A stretch of 64,000 nt of DNA from Treponema sp. (GCA_017548565.1 JAFYZU010000022.1:62001-126000), one strand, 5' to 3'. Positions 44,078 through 52,458 are shown, counted from the stretch's first letter. Notes: generated by a model from the sequence alone, not told the origin. Numbers and translations are program-made.

Positions 44078-45847
44078 TTAGTATTGTGAATCGTATGTTT
44101 CTTTATACAATCCGTTTTCCTTAAGAAGCGTTTCATGTGTCCCGCTTTCTGCAACCATTCCGTCCTTCAGCACAATGATTATATCTGCTTTTCGTACGGC
44201 ACTGATTCTGTGTGCAATAATGATTTTCGTCATTCCTGTAAGCTCTGAAAGTACTTTTTGAATTTCCTGTTCAGTTTCACTGTCAAGAGCCGAGGTAGAA
44301 TCATCAAGAACAAGAACCGGTGTCTTTCGTGAAAGCGCACGGGCAATAGTTATACGCTGTTTCTGTCCTCCGCTTAAACCAACGCCTCTTTCACCGATAA
44401 CTGTCTGTTCCTTGTCTTCCATTTTCTGAACGAATTCCCACGAATGACTTTTTTCAAGTGCAGATCTTACTTCACTTGAGCTCATAGTTTCCCTTGCTCC
44501 AAGCTTTATATTTCCGTCAATCGTATCGCTGAAAAGGAATATATCCTGCATTACACAGGCAATGCTTTTTCTGAGGATTGGAAGTGGAAGCTCACGGATA
44601 TCTACGCCGTCAATTTTGATTGAACCTTCTGTAACATCATACATCCTTTTTAAAAGATTAATGATTGTTGTTTTTCCGGAGCCCGTAGCACCCATAATTC
44701 CAAGTGTCTGGCCCGCCTTTACAGAAAAGCTTACGTTTTTCAGGATATTCTTGTCATTCGTCCTGTAAGTTACGTTTTCAAAGCTGATGTCACCATGAAT
44801 ATCATCTGAAGTAAAAATTGCGTTCTTTATTTCATCATCAAGCTGATTTGCCTGAAGCTCATTGTTTTCTTTTATATCAGGAGTCTGCTCATATATTTTA
44901 TTCAGACGCTTTACACTTGCTTTTGCACTTGAAAATCCGTTCGTAAGCCATCCAAGCATTTCCATCGGCCAAACGATATTTCCAACATACTGTAAAAATG
45001 CCATTAGCTCACCGATGGAAATTTTTTCGAAGTTATTCAAAGGATTTCCTTTTATTACAAAAAATCCGCCGATTAAAAGTGTGATTACAGTTAAAAGTCT
45101 TGTGATAATCTGAATGACTGGATTATATTTTACAAAAACACGGCTTAAATCAATGTTCAACTCATAATATTTCTGATTATGCTTATGAAATTTATTAATT
45201 TCAAAGCCTTCTCTTGTAAAAGCCTTAACTGTACGTACCCCGGCAAGATTTTCTGCAGCCGTATTGTTCAGTTCTGAATTTTTCTGTGCAAGTTCACCAT
45301 AAAGATTATCCAGCTGTTTTTCCATTTTAATTGCAATTACAGCCGAAGTTATCATTCCGATTATTGAAATAAGTGATAGCTGCCAGTTGATTCTGAACAT
45401 AAAGAACATAGTGTAAATTACACGAAGGATAACCTCTGCCATGAGGATTCCCATAAAAGCGGCAATATTCCATATGCTGTCAACATCATCTTTTACACGG
45501 CTCATAAGTTCACCGCTGTTAATACCGTCAAAGAAATTTGCCGAAAGACTCTGAATTTTCTGGAATAAATTAATGCGGACATCACAGGCAATTTTTGAAC
45601 CGCACCAGTCACAGATAAATTCTTTTGCATATTGAAAGATACATCGTCCGATTCCTATCCCAAGGATACCGGTTATAAAGAATTTTAATAAATTCATTTT
45701 TTTTGCTATTAAAACATCATCAACAATATGCTGGACGATAATAGGTGCAAACATATCAAGCAGTGTACTTAAAGCCATTGATAAAACTGCCAGTAAATAG
45801 AGAAAACTGTATTTTTTAAAATAACGTCCTAAATTTAATTTATTCAT
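44078..45847 (-). CDS. ABC exporter half-transporter, degenerate Walker B subunit
   Basis: 589 residues. Six-helix membrane domain, then an ATPase with Walker A GATGSGKTT, signature LSGGQKQR, and Walker B VLVLDDSTSALDS, in which the catalytic Glu is Asp. This is the typical degenerate subunit of heterodimeric exporters such as TM287/288 or BmrCD. It is the first gene of the pair. A TTGACA-17-TAGAGT promoter ends six bases before ATG, so the transcript should be leaderless. Confidence 0.93.
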   Translation of the reverse strand: MNKLNLGRYFKKYSFLYLLAVLSMALSTLLDMFAPIIVQHIVDDVLIAKKMNLLKFFITGILGIGIGRCIFQYAKEFICDWCGSKIACDVRINLFQKIQSLSANFFDGINSGELMSRVKDDVDSIWNIAAFMGILMAEVILRVIYTMFFMFRINWQLSLISIIGMITSAVIAIKMEKQLDNLYGELAQKNSELNNTAAENLAGVRTVKAFTREGFEINKFHKHNQKYYELNIDLSRVFVKYNPVIQIITRLLTVITLLIGGFFVIKGNPLNNFEKISIGELMAFLQYVGNIVWPMEMLGWLTNGFSSAKASVKRLNKIYEQTPDIKENNELQANQLDDEIKNAIFTSDDIHGDISFENVTYRTNDKNILKNVSFSVKAGQTLGIMGATGSGKTTIINLLKRMYDVTEGSIKIDGVDIRELPLPILRKSIACVMQDIFLFSDTIDGNIKLGARETMSSSEVRSALEKSHSWEFVQKMEDKEQTVIGERGVGLSGGQKQRITIARALSRKTPVLVLDDSTSALDSETEQEIQKVLSELTGMTKIIIAHRISAVRKADIIIVLKDGMVAESGTHETLLKENGLYKETYDSQY

Positions 45848-45853
45848 AAAAAA

Positions 45854-45882
45854 ACTCTAAACTAACGGATAAAAGATGTCAA
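45854..45882 (-). promoter_or_regulatory. Promoter of the ABC exporter operon, predicted leaderless
   Basis: On the minus strand TTGACA (45877-45882), 17-bp spacer, TAGAGT (45854-45859), then six T bases to ATG. Confidence 0.6.
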
Positions 45883-45924
45883 TAAAATATATGAAGATTA
45901 AACTCCAGGTTTAAAAATATAAAC

Positions 45925-45953
45925 TTGACTGTTCAATTCTTTATGATTATATT
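45925..45953 (+). promoter_or_regulatory. Promoter for tmRNA
   Basis: TTGACT (45925-45930), 17-bp spacer, TATATT (45948-45953). Transcription should start about 10 bases before the mature 5' end. Confidence 0.65.
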
Positions 45954-45970
45954 AATAGTGTACTTGATTC

Positions 45971-46351
45971 GGGGGTGTCCCGGTTTCGACGGAATTGCGA
46001 AATCTTGTACTGCAAGTAGGACTGAAGGTTCCTTAAACTGACAAAACAATAACTGCAATTTTCGCAAGAAAAGAAGAAGAAGCTGATGAAGCTTCTTTCG
46101 AAGCAGAAGCACTTGCTGCCTAAGACAGCGTGCAGGAACTCAACCGGCTCTGTTCCGCGTCGGATGATGTTCTTTTACCTATCGGGACTTGCTGAATATA
46201 GTTTCTGTAATATATTCAGGACATTTTATCAGAATACGGAGACGACGCTTGTTATGCTGCTACCGGCTTCCGACAACTACCTCGCATAACTAAACCTGTA
46301 GATGTACCTGGTTTACTTTTCCGGACGGGAGTTCAATTCTCCCCACCTCCA
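45971..46351 (+). ncRNA. ssrA: tmRNA (ssrA)
   Basis: 5' end GGGGGTGTCCCGGTTTCGAC is the conserved tmRNA start and pairs with CACCTCC at the 3' end to form the acceptor stem; the T-arm GGGAG-TTCAATT-CTCCC is canonical, and CCA is not encoded. The tag reading frame ends in GAA GCA CTT GCT GCC TAA (EALAA, 46109-46123). If the resume codon is GCA at 46055 (after ATAACT), the tag is 22 residues, starting AIFARKEEE and ending EAEALAA, longer than the typical 8-15. tmRNA rescues stalled ribosomes with SmpB. The 3' end (46330-46365) is duplicated downstream. Confidence 0.95.
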
Positions 46352-46365
46352 AAAAAAGGAAGTTC
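46330..46365 (+). repeat. 36-bp direct repeat, copy 1 (3' end of ssrA)
   Basis: Covers most of the T-arm, the 3' acceptor strand and the rising arm of the terminator. Identical to 46519-46554. Confidence 0.95.
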
Positions 46366-46384
46366 ATAAGAGCTTCCTTTTTTT
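46352..46384 (+). terminator. Terminator after tmRNA
   Basis: AAAAAAGGAAGTTC, loop ATAA, GAGCTTCCTTTTTTT; one G-U pair. Confidence 0.85.
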
Positions 46385-46518
46385 ATTGCTATGCTCTGGA
46401 GAATTGAACTCCCCGAAATGAGCGCTGACCGAATAGGGAAGAAGAGGTGCCATGGAGGGCACCGTAAGCGAAGAAGGCGGGGTGGAGGAATAAAACAGGA
46501 AGTTTTATTTCGTAACCC
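46366..46518. other. 153-bp interior between ssrA 3' end and its duplicate
   Basis: Contains the falling arm of the first terminator, an inverted copy of the T-arm (46398-46413 is the reverse complement of 46327-46342), a GGTGCC...GGCACC hairpin near 46446-46462, and a hairpin AATAAAAC/GTTTTATT (46489-46509) just before the second repeat. It has no convincing gene; a short open frame across it has no ribosome-binding site and runs through the RNA duplicate. Confidence 0.5.
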
Positions 46519-46554
46519 AGTTCAATTCTCCCCACCTCCAAAAAAAGGAAGTTC
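46519..46554 (+). repeat. 36-bp direct repeat, copy 2 (orphan ssrA 3' end)
   Basis: Perfect copy of 46330-46365; no tmRNA 5' half is nearby. The following terminator loop differs (GAAA). Confidence 0.95.
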
Positions 46555-46572
46555 GAAAGAACTTCCTTTTTT
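46541..46572 (+). terminator. Second terminator, with the ssrA duplicate
   Basis: Perfect 14-bp stem AAAAAAGGAAGTTC/GAACTTCCTTTTTT with a GAAA loop. Its stability exceeds that of the first copy. Confidence 0.85.
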
Positions 46573-46606
46573 ATTATAATATTACTAAAAGTTGTTTCAA
46601 TTGTTT

Positions 46607-47158
46607 TTATTCGCCGTCGTGATTTACATGGAATTTCTGCTGGTATTTCTTAAGCATGGCAACTGCATTTCGTTTTTTGTTATATACGAAACCACCGTTC
46701 CAGTATTCAAGGGCAGCAAAGAGAGCGTTACCACCATCCTGGCTGTCTGATTCTTTTGTTCTGAATGAAACATAATTTGAAAGTTCAAGGAAGTCGTTGT
46801 TATGAAGACATTCAAGACGCTTTTTATTAAATTCATTCCATTTTTCAAGATCCTGGAAGCCTTCTCCTTCATCCTGCACGATAATGTGAGCGTGTGTAGG
46901 ACTGAACGAATACCATACTGTAACTTTCTTGTTTATATCACAATGATTTCCGTGTTTTACAGCATTCTTGATTACTTCACTAATCTGCTGTTCAAGAAGA
47001 TTTAATTCTTTTATTTCAGTTGGAGCTGACTGAACGATTAATAAAGTAAAATAACGAATCTGTCTGAAATCTGAAGGAAATTCCTTCTTAAGCATGTTTG
47101 TTTTATCAAATAAAGGATCATTTTCATCTGATCTGAGTTCTTTAAATCCTGGTATCAC
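46607..47158 (-). CDS. RsbW-like anti-sigma / serine-kinase ATPase
   Basis: 183 residues, GHKL-type ATPase. N-box EVIKNAVKHGN, G1-box DEGEGF. The G2 region reads DGGNALFAALEYW instead of the common GGRGLFL, so ATP-lid use may differ. The start codon is GTG (47156-47158) after GGAGG. It would phosphorylate the STAS protein encoded just upstream or bind a sigma factor. No sigma gene lies nearby, so the output target is unknown. Lies 37 bp after the STAS gene; probably the last gene of the module. Confidence 0.8.
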   Translation of the reverse strand: MIPGFKELRSDENDPLFDKTNMLKKEFPSDFRQIRYFTLLIVQSAPTEIKELNLLEQQISEVIKNAVKHGNHCDINKKVTVWYSFSPTHAHIIVQDEGEGFQDLEKWNEFNKKRLECLHNNDFLELSNYVSFRTKESDSQDGGNALFAALEYWNGGFVYNKKRNAVAMLKKYQQKFHVNHDGE

Positions 47159-47195
47159 TTTTTTCCTCCAAATGTTGTGTAGTCTGTCTTATAAA

Positions 47196-47534
47196 TTATT
47201 CTTTTACCATTAAAAGTGCTTCTTCAACACTGTTTGCGATAGGGAAGTAACCCATCAATTTAGTAAGTTCAATAACTTTTTTAACAGAACCATGAATGTT
47301 AGATATTGCCAGTTTAAGATTCATCTTTTTGATTGTAGAGCAGATGTAAATTAAAGCACCGATTCCAGACGAGTCGATGTAATCTACCTGTTCAAGATTA
47401 ATGACAAAATTCTTTACATTCTTCTCCAACATCTTCATAACAAGTTCCTTTAATTTGTAGGAGTTGTAGAGATCCATTTCACCAGTAACGTCAATAATGT
47501 AAACATCACCATTTTTACGTATTTTAAGTTCCAT
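47196..47534 (-). CDS. STAS-domain anti-sigma-factor antagonist (RsbV-like)
   Basis: 112 residues, a single STAS domain. The phosphorylation site DYIDSSGIGALIYI has Ser56 at the position of SpoIIAA Ser58. The AAGGAG RBS is clear. It would be dephosphorylated by the PP2C protein encoded 20 bp upstream and phosphorylated by the RsbW-like kinase, a partner-switching cycle. The membrane receptor phosphatase at 5438-10093 may feed the same protein, but that is inference. Confidence 0.9.
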   Translation of the reverse strand: MELKIRKNGDVYIIDVTGEMDLYNSYKLKELVMKMLEKNVKNFVINLEQVDYIDSSGIGALIYICSTIKKMNLKLAISNIHGSVKKVIELTKLMGYFPIANSVEEALLMVKE

Positions 47535-47554
47535 AAAGAAGCTCCTTTCCTTAT

Positions 47555-49228
47555 TTATTGTATTTTAATAACAAGTAGACTCTGATCATCATATTGCTGA
47601 GCATTACCGCAATAATTTTTCAAATCTTCTTTTACTTTGTTTGAAAGATCCTTTGCGCTGCTGTTACAATGTTTTGCAATAACCTTAGACAAACTCTCTG
47701 TCGCATATTGTACACCATTTTCATTCAATGATTCAAGTAATCCGTCTGTACAAGTTACAAGAATGTCGCCGGGATTTAACTGAACATTAATGTCATTATA
47801 AACGGTTTCTTTTTCAACTCCCATCGGTTCACTCTGTTTTGAAATCTGTCTGATTCCTCGTTCAAGTGCGCTGAAGAGGAATACAGGATTATTACCGCAG
47901 GTTGCTATCTGTGCAAGGCGTGTTGTACTGTCATAATTGATTAAGGCAACGCTCGCAAAATGGTCAATTTTTGAACTGTCTGTACACAAGCCTCTGTTTG
48001 CCCATGAAAGGATTGTTGCCGCTGTCTGATTTGTATTTACTGAAAGTCGTAAAATTGCACGTATCATAATCATTACGACAAGGGAATTCATTCCTTTTCC
48101 TGCAACGTCTGCCATTACAAACGAAATCCTGTCTTTTCTTGAAACGATTACATCATATAAATCACCGCAGACATTTTCCAGCGCATTTGAGAAACATCCG
48201 ATCTGTACGCCAGGAATAACAGGGAGCTTTGCAGGAAGAAGATCTTTCTGGTATTTAGTAGCGATTATACCGTCTTTGCTTAATTCTGTATGTTCTGCAT
48301 AGGCAAGGAAACTGTATAAAGGTTTCATTGCTGTAGAAACTGCATCTGCCATAATAACTGCAGTGTCAAACTGTTCTTTTGTGAATATATCTTTTTCAGG
48401 AAGTCTTGCAAGAGCAACAAGTCCTATAACTGTAGATTCAGATTTAATTGGTGCAAAAATATAACTACCACATTTAAGGAAATCTTCCGGTCCGTTCTGA
48501 TAGATTCTTGGATCCTTGATTGAATCAGTAACTAAAACCGGTTCTCCTGATGTATATATATCACCGAAAACATTGCCTTTAAGAGGGAACTGTGCAAAAC
48601 GTAAATTTGTTTCTACACGAATCGGTTTATGAGGCAGGTCTTCGGGTAATTTATATGGAGGAGGAAAAGAACCGGTGAGTGATTTTACTGCGAGCATTTC
48701 ATCATAATCATCTGAAATGAGGATACAGCATCCGTCTGCATTGACTTTTTGTGAAATGAGCTTGTTGCAGTATTCAAGGAAGCTTTCCATACTGTTATCG
48801 CGTGAAAAGAAGTTCGATACCTGAGATATAAGATCCTTGTTAAGCTCCATGAGCTTTTGGTTTTTGCTTTCTATTTCTGCGATTGCCGCTTTTGTAACAT
48901 CACTGTTTTCTGAAGCGAACATCTGTTCTGCATTTTTTCTTGCAAGTTTTTTCTCTTCACGTTTTTTAGGATTATCAAAAGCCTTTATGATAAGATAGGG
49001 AAGAGCAAGGAATTCTGCGGCACATAAAGCACCGATTACGAAAAAATTAGTTTTTGTTATAAGGGAAAAAACGGCTCCGACCGGAATTAATAGAATTACA
49101 AAATAAAAAATGAAACTTGCTTTTGCCGTATTTCTGATTTTTATGATTAAAAGAAATATAAACAGCAATAAGGCCAGTCCTGATGCTGCTAAGAGAGGCA
49201 CGCTGATGAATGAATCAAGATTATTCAC
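47555..49228 (-). CDS. RsbU-like GAF-PP2C phosphatase with membrane anchor
   Basis: 557 residues. Two to three N-terminal hydrophobic helices (~10-85), a coiled coil (~100-145), a GAF domain (~150-300) and a SpoIIE-type phosphatase (~330-557) with FVMADVAGKGMNS, GDILVTCTDGLLES and DDQSLLVI. The start codon is GTG (49226-49228) after AAGGAG. It would dephosphorylate the STAS protein encoded next. The GAF ligand is not known. Together the three genes form a complete partner-switching unit. Confidence 0.9.
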   Translation of the reverse strand: MNNLDSFISVPLLAASGLALLLFIFLLIIKIRNTAKASFIFYFVILLIPVGAVFSLITKTNFFVIGALCAAEFLALPYLIIKAFDNPKKREEKKLARKNAEQMFASENSDVTKAAIAEIESKNQKLMELNKDLISQVSNFFSRDNSMESFLEYCNKLISQKVNADGCCILISDDYDEMLAVKSLTGSFPPPYKLPEDLPHKPIRVETNLRFAQFPLKGNVFGDIYTSGEPVLVTDSIKDPRIYQNGPEDFLKCGSYIFAPIKSESTVIGLVALARLPEKDIFTKEQFDTAVIMADAVSTAMKPLYSFLAYAEHTELSKDGIIATKYQKDLLPAKLPVIPGVQIGCFSNALENVCGDLYDVIVSRKDRISFVMADVAGKGMNSLVVMIMIRAILRLSVNTNQTAATILSWANRGLCTDSSKIDHFASVALINYDSTTRLAQIATCGNNPVFLFSALERGIRQISKQSEPMGVEKETVYNDINVQLNPGDILVTCTDGLLESLNENGVQYATESLSKVIAKHCNSSAKDLSNKVKEDLKNYCGNAQQYDDQSLLVIKIQ

Positions 49229-49323
49229 TTTTTGCTCCTTTGTGAATTACACAATCCGTCTTTCTGATATTTTAACATTGAAATTTTCCATAGTCAAGTT
49301 TTTAATTTGATAAACGGATGAGT

Positions 49324-50277
49324 TTATTCAATATCCTTTACGTCTTCAATGGTGTCTGAAATGTTGTTGTACATCGCTTTACGAAGAATAATCCTTTTTA
49401 TCTGATTGATAATCCTTTTCTGAAGCGGAATTTTATGTGTTTTTTCAAAATCTTCGACTGCATATTCAATGTTTACATCCTCTCCGAACTTCTGTTTAAG
49501 CTCATCCCAGTAGCGTACAATCCATACATACATATCGCCCAAAGTTCTTCTTGGAAATTTTCTTAAAATCTTTTTCGTTCGTACTGTTGTTACAATGGGA
49601 AGGTAAACTTTATTGAACCAGGAATTAACAGCTTCTTCCATTGAGATTTCTTCATTTTTCTGCTGGTTCATATAATATTTATGTGTAAGGATGTGATTTA
49701 AGATTACGTCATATCTTCCGGGAGTCGTAAAATCAAGGCACCAGTAATCTGTAATGTCACCGAAGAATGTTTCGCTGTAAAAGACCATCTTTTCATAATT
49801 TACAATCTGTCGGATTATATCCTTCATGTTATCAGGTTTTTTTAGTTTTATTTCACTTTGAAGCGAAACTACTTCTGCGTCTATGAATTCAATTCCCTTT
49901 GATTTTGCAACAGAAACCCTGTGATTTCCATCCCTTACAAAATAAAGGCCTGAGATTTCGTAAACTTTAATTGGAGGAAGTTCAATTGAATTTATATGCG
50001 CTGAATCTATTTTTTCCCAGCGTGTTTTTAAAAAGTTGCTTTTAGGAAAAAAGTGGTTGTCAAAATCCTTATAGCGTCCTTCACTTCCGATGATTTTATC
50101 AATAGGGATTACCTTCATTCCTACATAAGTTTCATTAATCGGTTTTATGAGCTGCTTTACATCGTTAAAAGCTATAAGTGATGCTTCTTCGGGTGACAAA
50201 AAATGCTGTATTTCGTTAAAAAGAGCTTTGTTGTGCGCTTTAGAAAAATCTTCTTCTGTCTGTGAACTAAAATTCAT
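49324..50277 (-). CDS. ParB/Srx-like domain protein
   Basis: 317 residues. Residues ~85-150 contain a ParB/sulfiredoxin-like core (IELPPIKVYEISGLYFVRDGNHRVSVAKSKGIEFIDAEVV); the DGNHR motif is the ATP/CTP-type binding segment of this fold. The remainder is helical with no HTH, so it is not a standard chromosome-partition ParB. The C-terminal ~40 residues are strongly basic (LQKRIINQIKRIILRK). Start overlaps the upstream metallophosphatase by 11 bp. Function is unknown; a nucleotide-dependent or kinase-like role is possible. Confidence 0.62.
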   Translation of the reverse strand: MNFSSQTEEDFSKAHNKALFNEIQHFLSPEEASLIAFNDVKQLIKPINETYVGMKVIPIDKIIGSEGRYKDFDNHFFPKSNFLKTRWEKIDSAHINSIELPPIKVYEISGLYFVRDGNHRVSVAKSKGIEFIDAEVVSLQSEIKLKKPDNMKDIIRQIVNYEKMVFYSETFFGDITDYWCLDFTTPGRYDVILNHILTHKYYMNQQKNEEISMEEAVNSWFNKVYLPIVTTVRTKKILRKFPRRTLGDMYVWIVRYWDELKQKFGEDVNIEYAVEDFEKTHKIPLQKRIINQIKRIILRKAMYNNISDTIEDVKDIE

Positions 50278-50986
50278 TATTCCCCTCTGTCTGTATTATG
50301 TAATGTGCGTAGGCATTTATTACTGTAGTTTCCTGAACCTGCGTAATTCTTGTTTCCCTCATATCGTAAAGATGGATGTGACCATGGACTAAATATCTTG
50401 GCTTGAATTTTTTTATGAACCAGTTATAGCATTTAAATCCGCGGTGACATATGTCTTCCTTATCATGAATATGACGTGGAGATGCATGTGTCATGAAAAT
50501 ATCAAGATAAGTACCGTATCTGATTTTATTTTTTATAAGCTTCGGAATCATTCCTATAAGCTTCATCTTCATTTCGAATTCCGTGTACTGACTTAATCCG
50601 TTGTTATATTTCAACGACCCTGAAACACCCGCAAGAAGGAGAGGTCTTTTTTTGCCGGTTTTTGAATCGGTGACTGTAAGCGAGCGTTCCCTGATTACTT
50701 TAAAACCAAGATATTCTGCTCCGTGACCAAACAGGGAGTTTTCTTTTTGAGAAGGCATGTTTCCAGGAATATCCTGTGCGCTTTTATGGTAGAATTTATA
50801 ATCCTTTAAGTTGTGATTTCCAAAAATGAAATATGTCGGCTTGTTAAGTATCGAAACAATAAAATCAATGTATTCAAGCGGTAAATCTCCTGCGCATAGA
50901 ACTAAATCAATGTCGGAAAAAGTTTCTTTTGCCTGCTGATTATAGATTAAAGGATCTACAAAATCTGATACACAGAGGATTTTCAT
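50267..50986 (-). CDS. Cytoplasmic metallophosphoesterase
   Basis: 239 residues. Calcineurin-like motifs: ILCVSDFVDPL (the usual DxH is DFV, so the first His is replaced), LCAGDLP, IFGNHN, MTHASPR and VHGHIHLYD. The missing His of motif I could weaken metal binding. Overlaps the TPR-Mrr-like gene start by four bases and the ParB-like gene by eleven, so all three form one operon. Substrate is unknown. Confidence 0.85.
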   Translation of the reverse strand: MKILCVSDFVDPLIYNQQAKETFSDIDLVLCAGDLPLEYIDFIVSILNKPTYFIFGNHNLKDYKFYHKSAQDIPGNMPSQKENSLFGHGAEYLGFKVIRERSLTVTDSKTGKKRPLLLAGVSGSLKYNNGLSQYTEFEMKMKLIGMIPKLIKNKIRYGTYLDIFMTHASPRHIHDKEDICHRGFKCYNWFIKKFKPRYLVHGHIHLYDMRETRITQVQETTVINAYAHYIIQTEGNNEF

Positions 50987-52353
50987 TTACTACCAGCTGC
51001 AGAAAGTATTTTTTCAAGATTTGACTTATCGATTAACTCTACAGGTCGGTTTTCGGCAAAACGTCTTGCTCCGTTTGAAAAGCCTGAACTTGAGAAAATA
51101 TATCCCTTTACGCTGTTCAGTGTTTTCATTGTATCAAGAGATTCATGAATTACGATTTCTTCAAGAGGCTCAGGTTCTCTGTAAAATCTGATGAAAATAA
51201 CCTGTTTTCGTACAGACATCCAGGATTCGCTGTTTCTTTCTACTGCCTGAATCTGACATCCCCATTTTTTCTGCTCAATGTTCATTATCTGGAATTTCAT
51301 GCCTTTTTCAGTTGCATTCTTACATACAAGAGTAAATTCTTCGTTGCTGCAGGTAAGGTAATCCTTAAGATAATCATTTGCCTGTAAATCACGGTATTCT
51401 GCAAGTTTTGCCGAAACATCACGGAAGCTTTTGTTCCTTTTGTAGATATGCTCCCAGTGTTCAATTGCCTTGTCAATCTTTCGTATTTTTTCATAACAGG
51501 CCGCAATAAAATAATGGGCATAAAGTGTTTCAGATTTCAGGTTTTCTTTATCTAAATCTATTGCACGCTGAAAATCAATTATAGCGTTATCATAACGTCC
51601 GATCAGCATATAGCATGCGCCGTGTTCTATTACCGCTTTTTGTTTAACTTCAGGATCGCGCTGGGCTTTTTCGAAGGATTTTATTGCTGCAGGAATATCC
51701 TTTGAATCTTTCTGGATTTTTCCAAGATAATAGTATGATGAATATGTATCAGGACTTAATTTGAGTGCAATGTCAATTTCCTTTCGTGCTTCGTTGAACT
51801 GCTTCATTCTGTAAAGCATAAGTCCTATTTCTGCATGTGCCTTTGAATGGCGTTTGTCAAGTGCGATTGTTTTCTGCATGAAGCCGAGCGCAATATCATA
51901 GCGGTTGTTTTCTTCGTAGAGATGTCCGCAGTTGTAATAGTTTTCCGGATTTTTCGGTTCAAGTCTTGTAAGAAGGATGTAATTCTTGAGAGCCTCTGCA
52001 TTCTGATTGTGCTTCATGAGCATCTGCGTATATTCCTTGCGGAATTCAAGTTCGTTAAGATTTAAGCCGAAAACTGCATTGTCATTAACGAGTTTATATT
52101 CCATCAATGCAAGCTCAGATTTATTATCCTTTGCATAAGATTTACCGAGATAATAATGGGCTTTATAATTTTTGGGATTTTTTGCTATAATCTGTTTGGC
52201 AACTTTTATGGCACCCTGAGTTTTTCCCTGTTTGAGCATTTTAGGAATAGCTTCAATTTTCTGCGGGGCAATAAATGCTTTTAATATCAGTACTAATAGT
52301 GTTACAATGATTATTGCGAAGGTACATATTAAAATAATAACGGGAATACTCAT
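50983..52353 (-). CDS. TPR protein with membrane anchor and degenerate Mrr-like C-terminal domain
   Basis: 456 residues. A single N-terminal helix (VIILICTFAIIIVTLLVLILKAF, ~4-27), then about seven TPR units (~45-330; for example YYLGKSYAKDNKSELALMEY). Residues ~345-456 resemble the Mrr_cat restriction-endonuclease fold (VIFIRFYREPEPL, VKGYIFSSSGFSNGARRFAENRPVELID). The catalytic Q-x-K of Mrr is replaced by IRF, so it is probably not a nuclease and may bind nucleic acid or a partner. Begins after GAGG. The first gene of the operon with metallophosphatase and ParB-like genes. Confidence 0.75.
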   Translation of the reverse strand: MSIPVIILICTFAIIIVTLLVLILKAFIAPQKIEAIPKMLKQGKTQGAIKVAKQIIAKNPKNYKAHYYLGKSYAKDNKSELALMEYKLVNDNAVFGLNLNELEFRKEYTQMLMKHNQNAEALKNYILLTRLEPKNPENYYNCGHLYEENNRYDIALGFMQKTIALDKRHSKAHAEIGLMLYRMKQFNEARKEIDIALKLSPDTYSSYYYLGKIQKDSKDIPAAIKSFEKAQRDPEVKQKAVIEHGACYMLIGRYDNAIIDFQRAIDLDKENLKSETLYAHYFIAACYEKIRKIDKAIEHWEHIYKRNKSFRDVSAKLAEYRDLQANDYLKDYLTCSNEEFTLVCKNATEKGMKFQIMNIEQKKWGCQIQAVERNSESWMSVRKQVIFIRFYREPEPLEEIVIHESLDTMKTLNSVKGYIFSSSGFSNGARRFAENRPVELIDKSNLEKILSAAGSK

Positions 52354-52458
52354 AGATAAACCTCAATTCCGTCGTGAATTTTTTAATAAAATTTTTGAAA
52401 CGGATTTAAAAATAGATTATTATATTATTGGAAGTATGTCAAATAGGAGGAAATGATA

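Noticed and set aside
46391-46579. Possible 62-codon gene across the ssrA duplicate
   Set aside because: No ribosome-binding site, runs through the RNA 3'-end copy and its terminator; composition does not look like neighbouring proteins.
49324-50277. Chromosome-partition ParB with parS nearby
   Set aside because: No HTH domain after the ParB-like core, no ParA gene and no parS-like inverted repeat seen.
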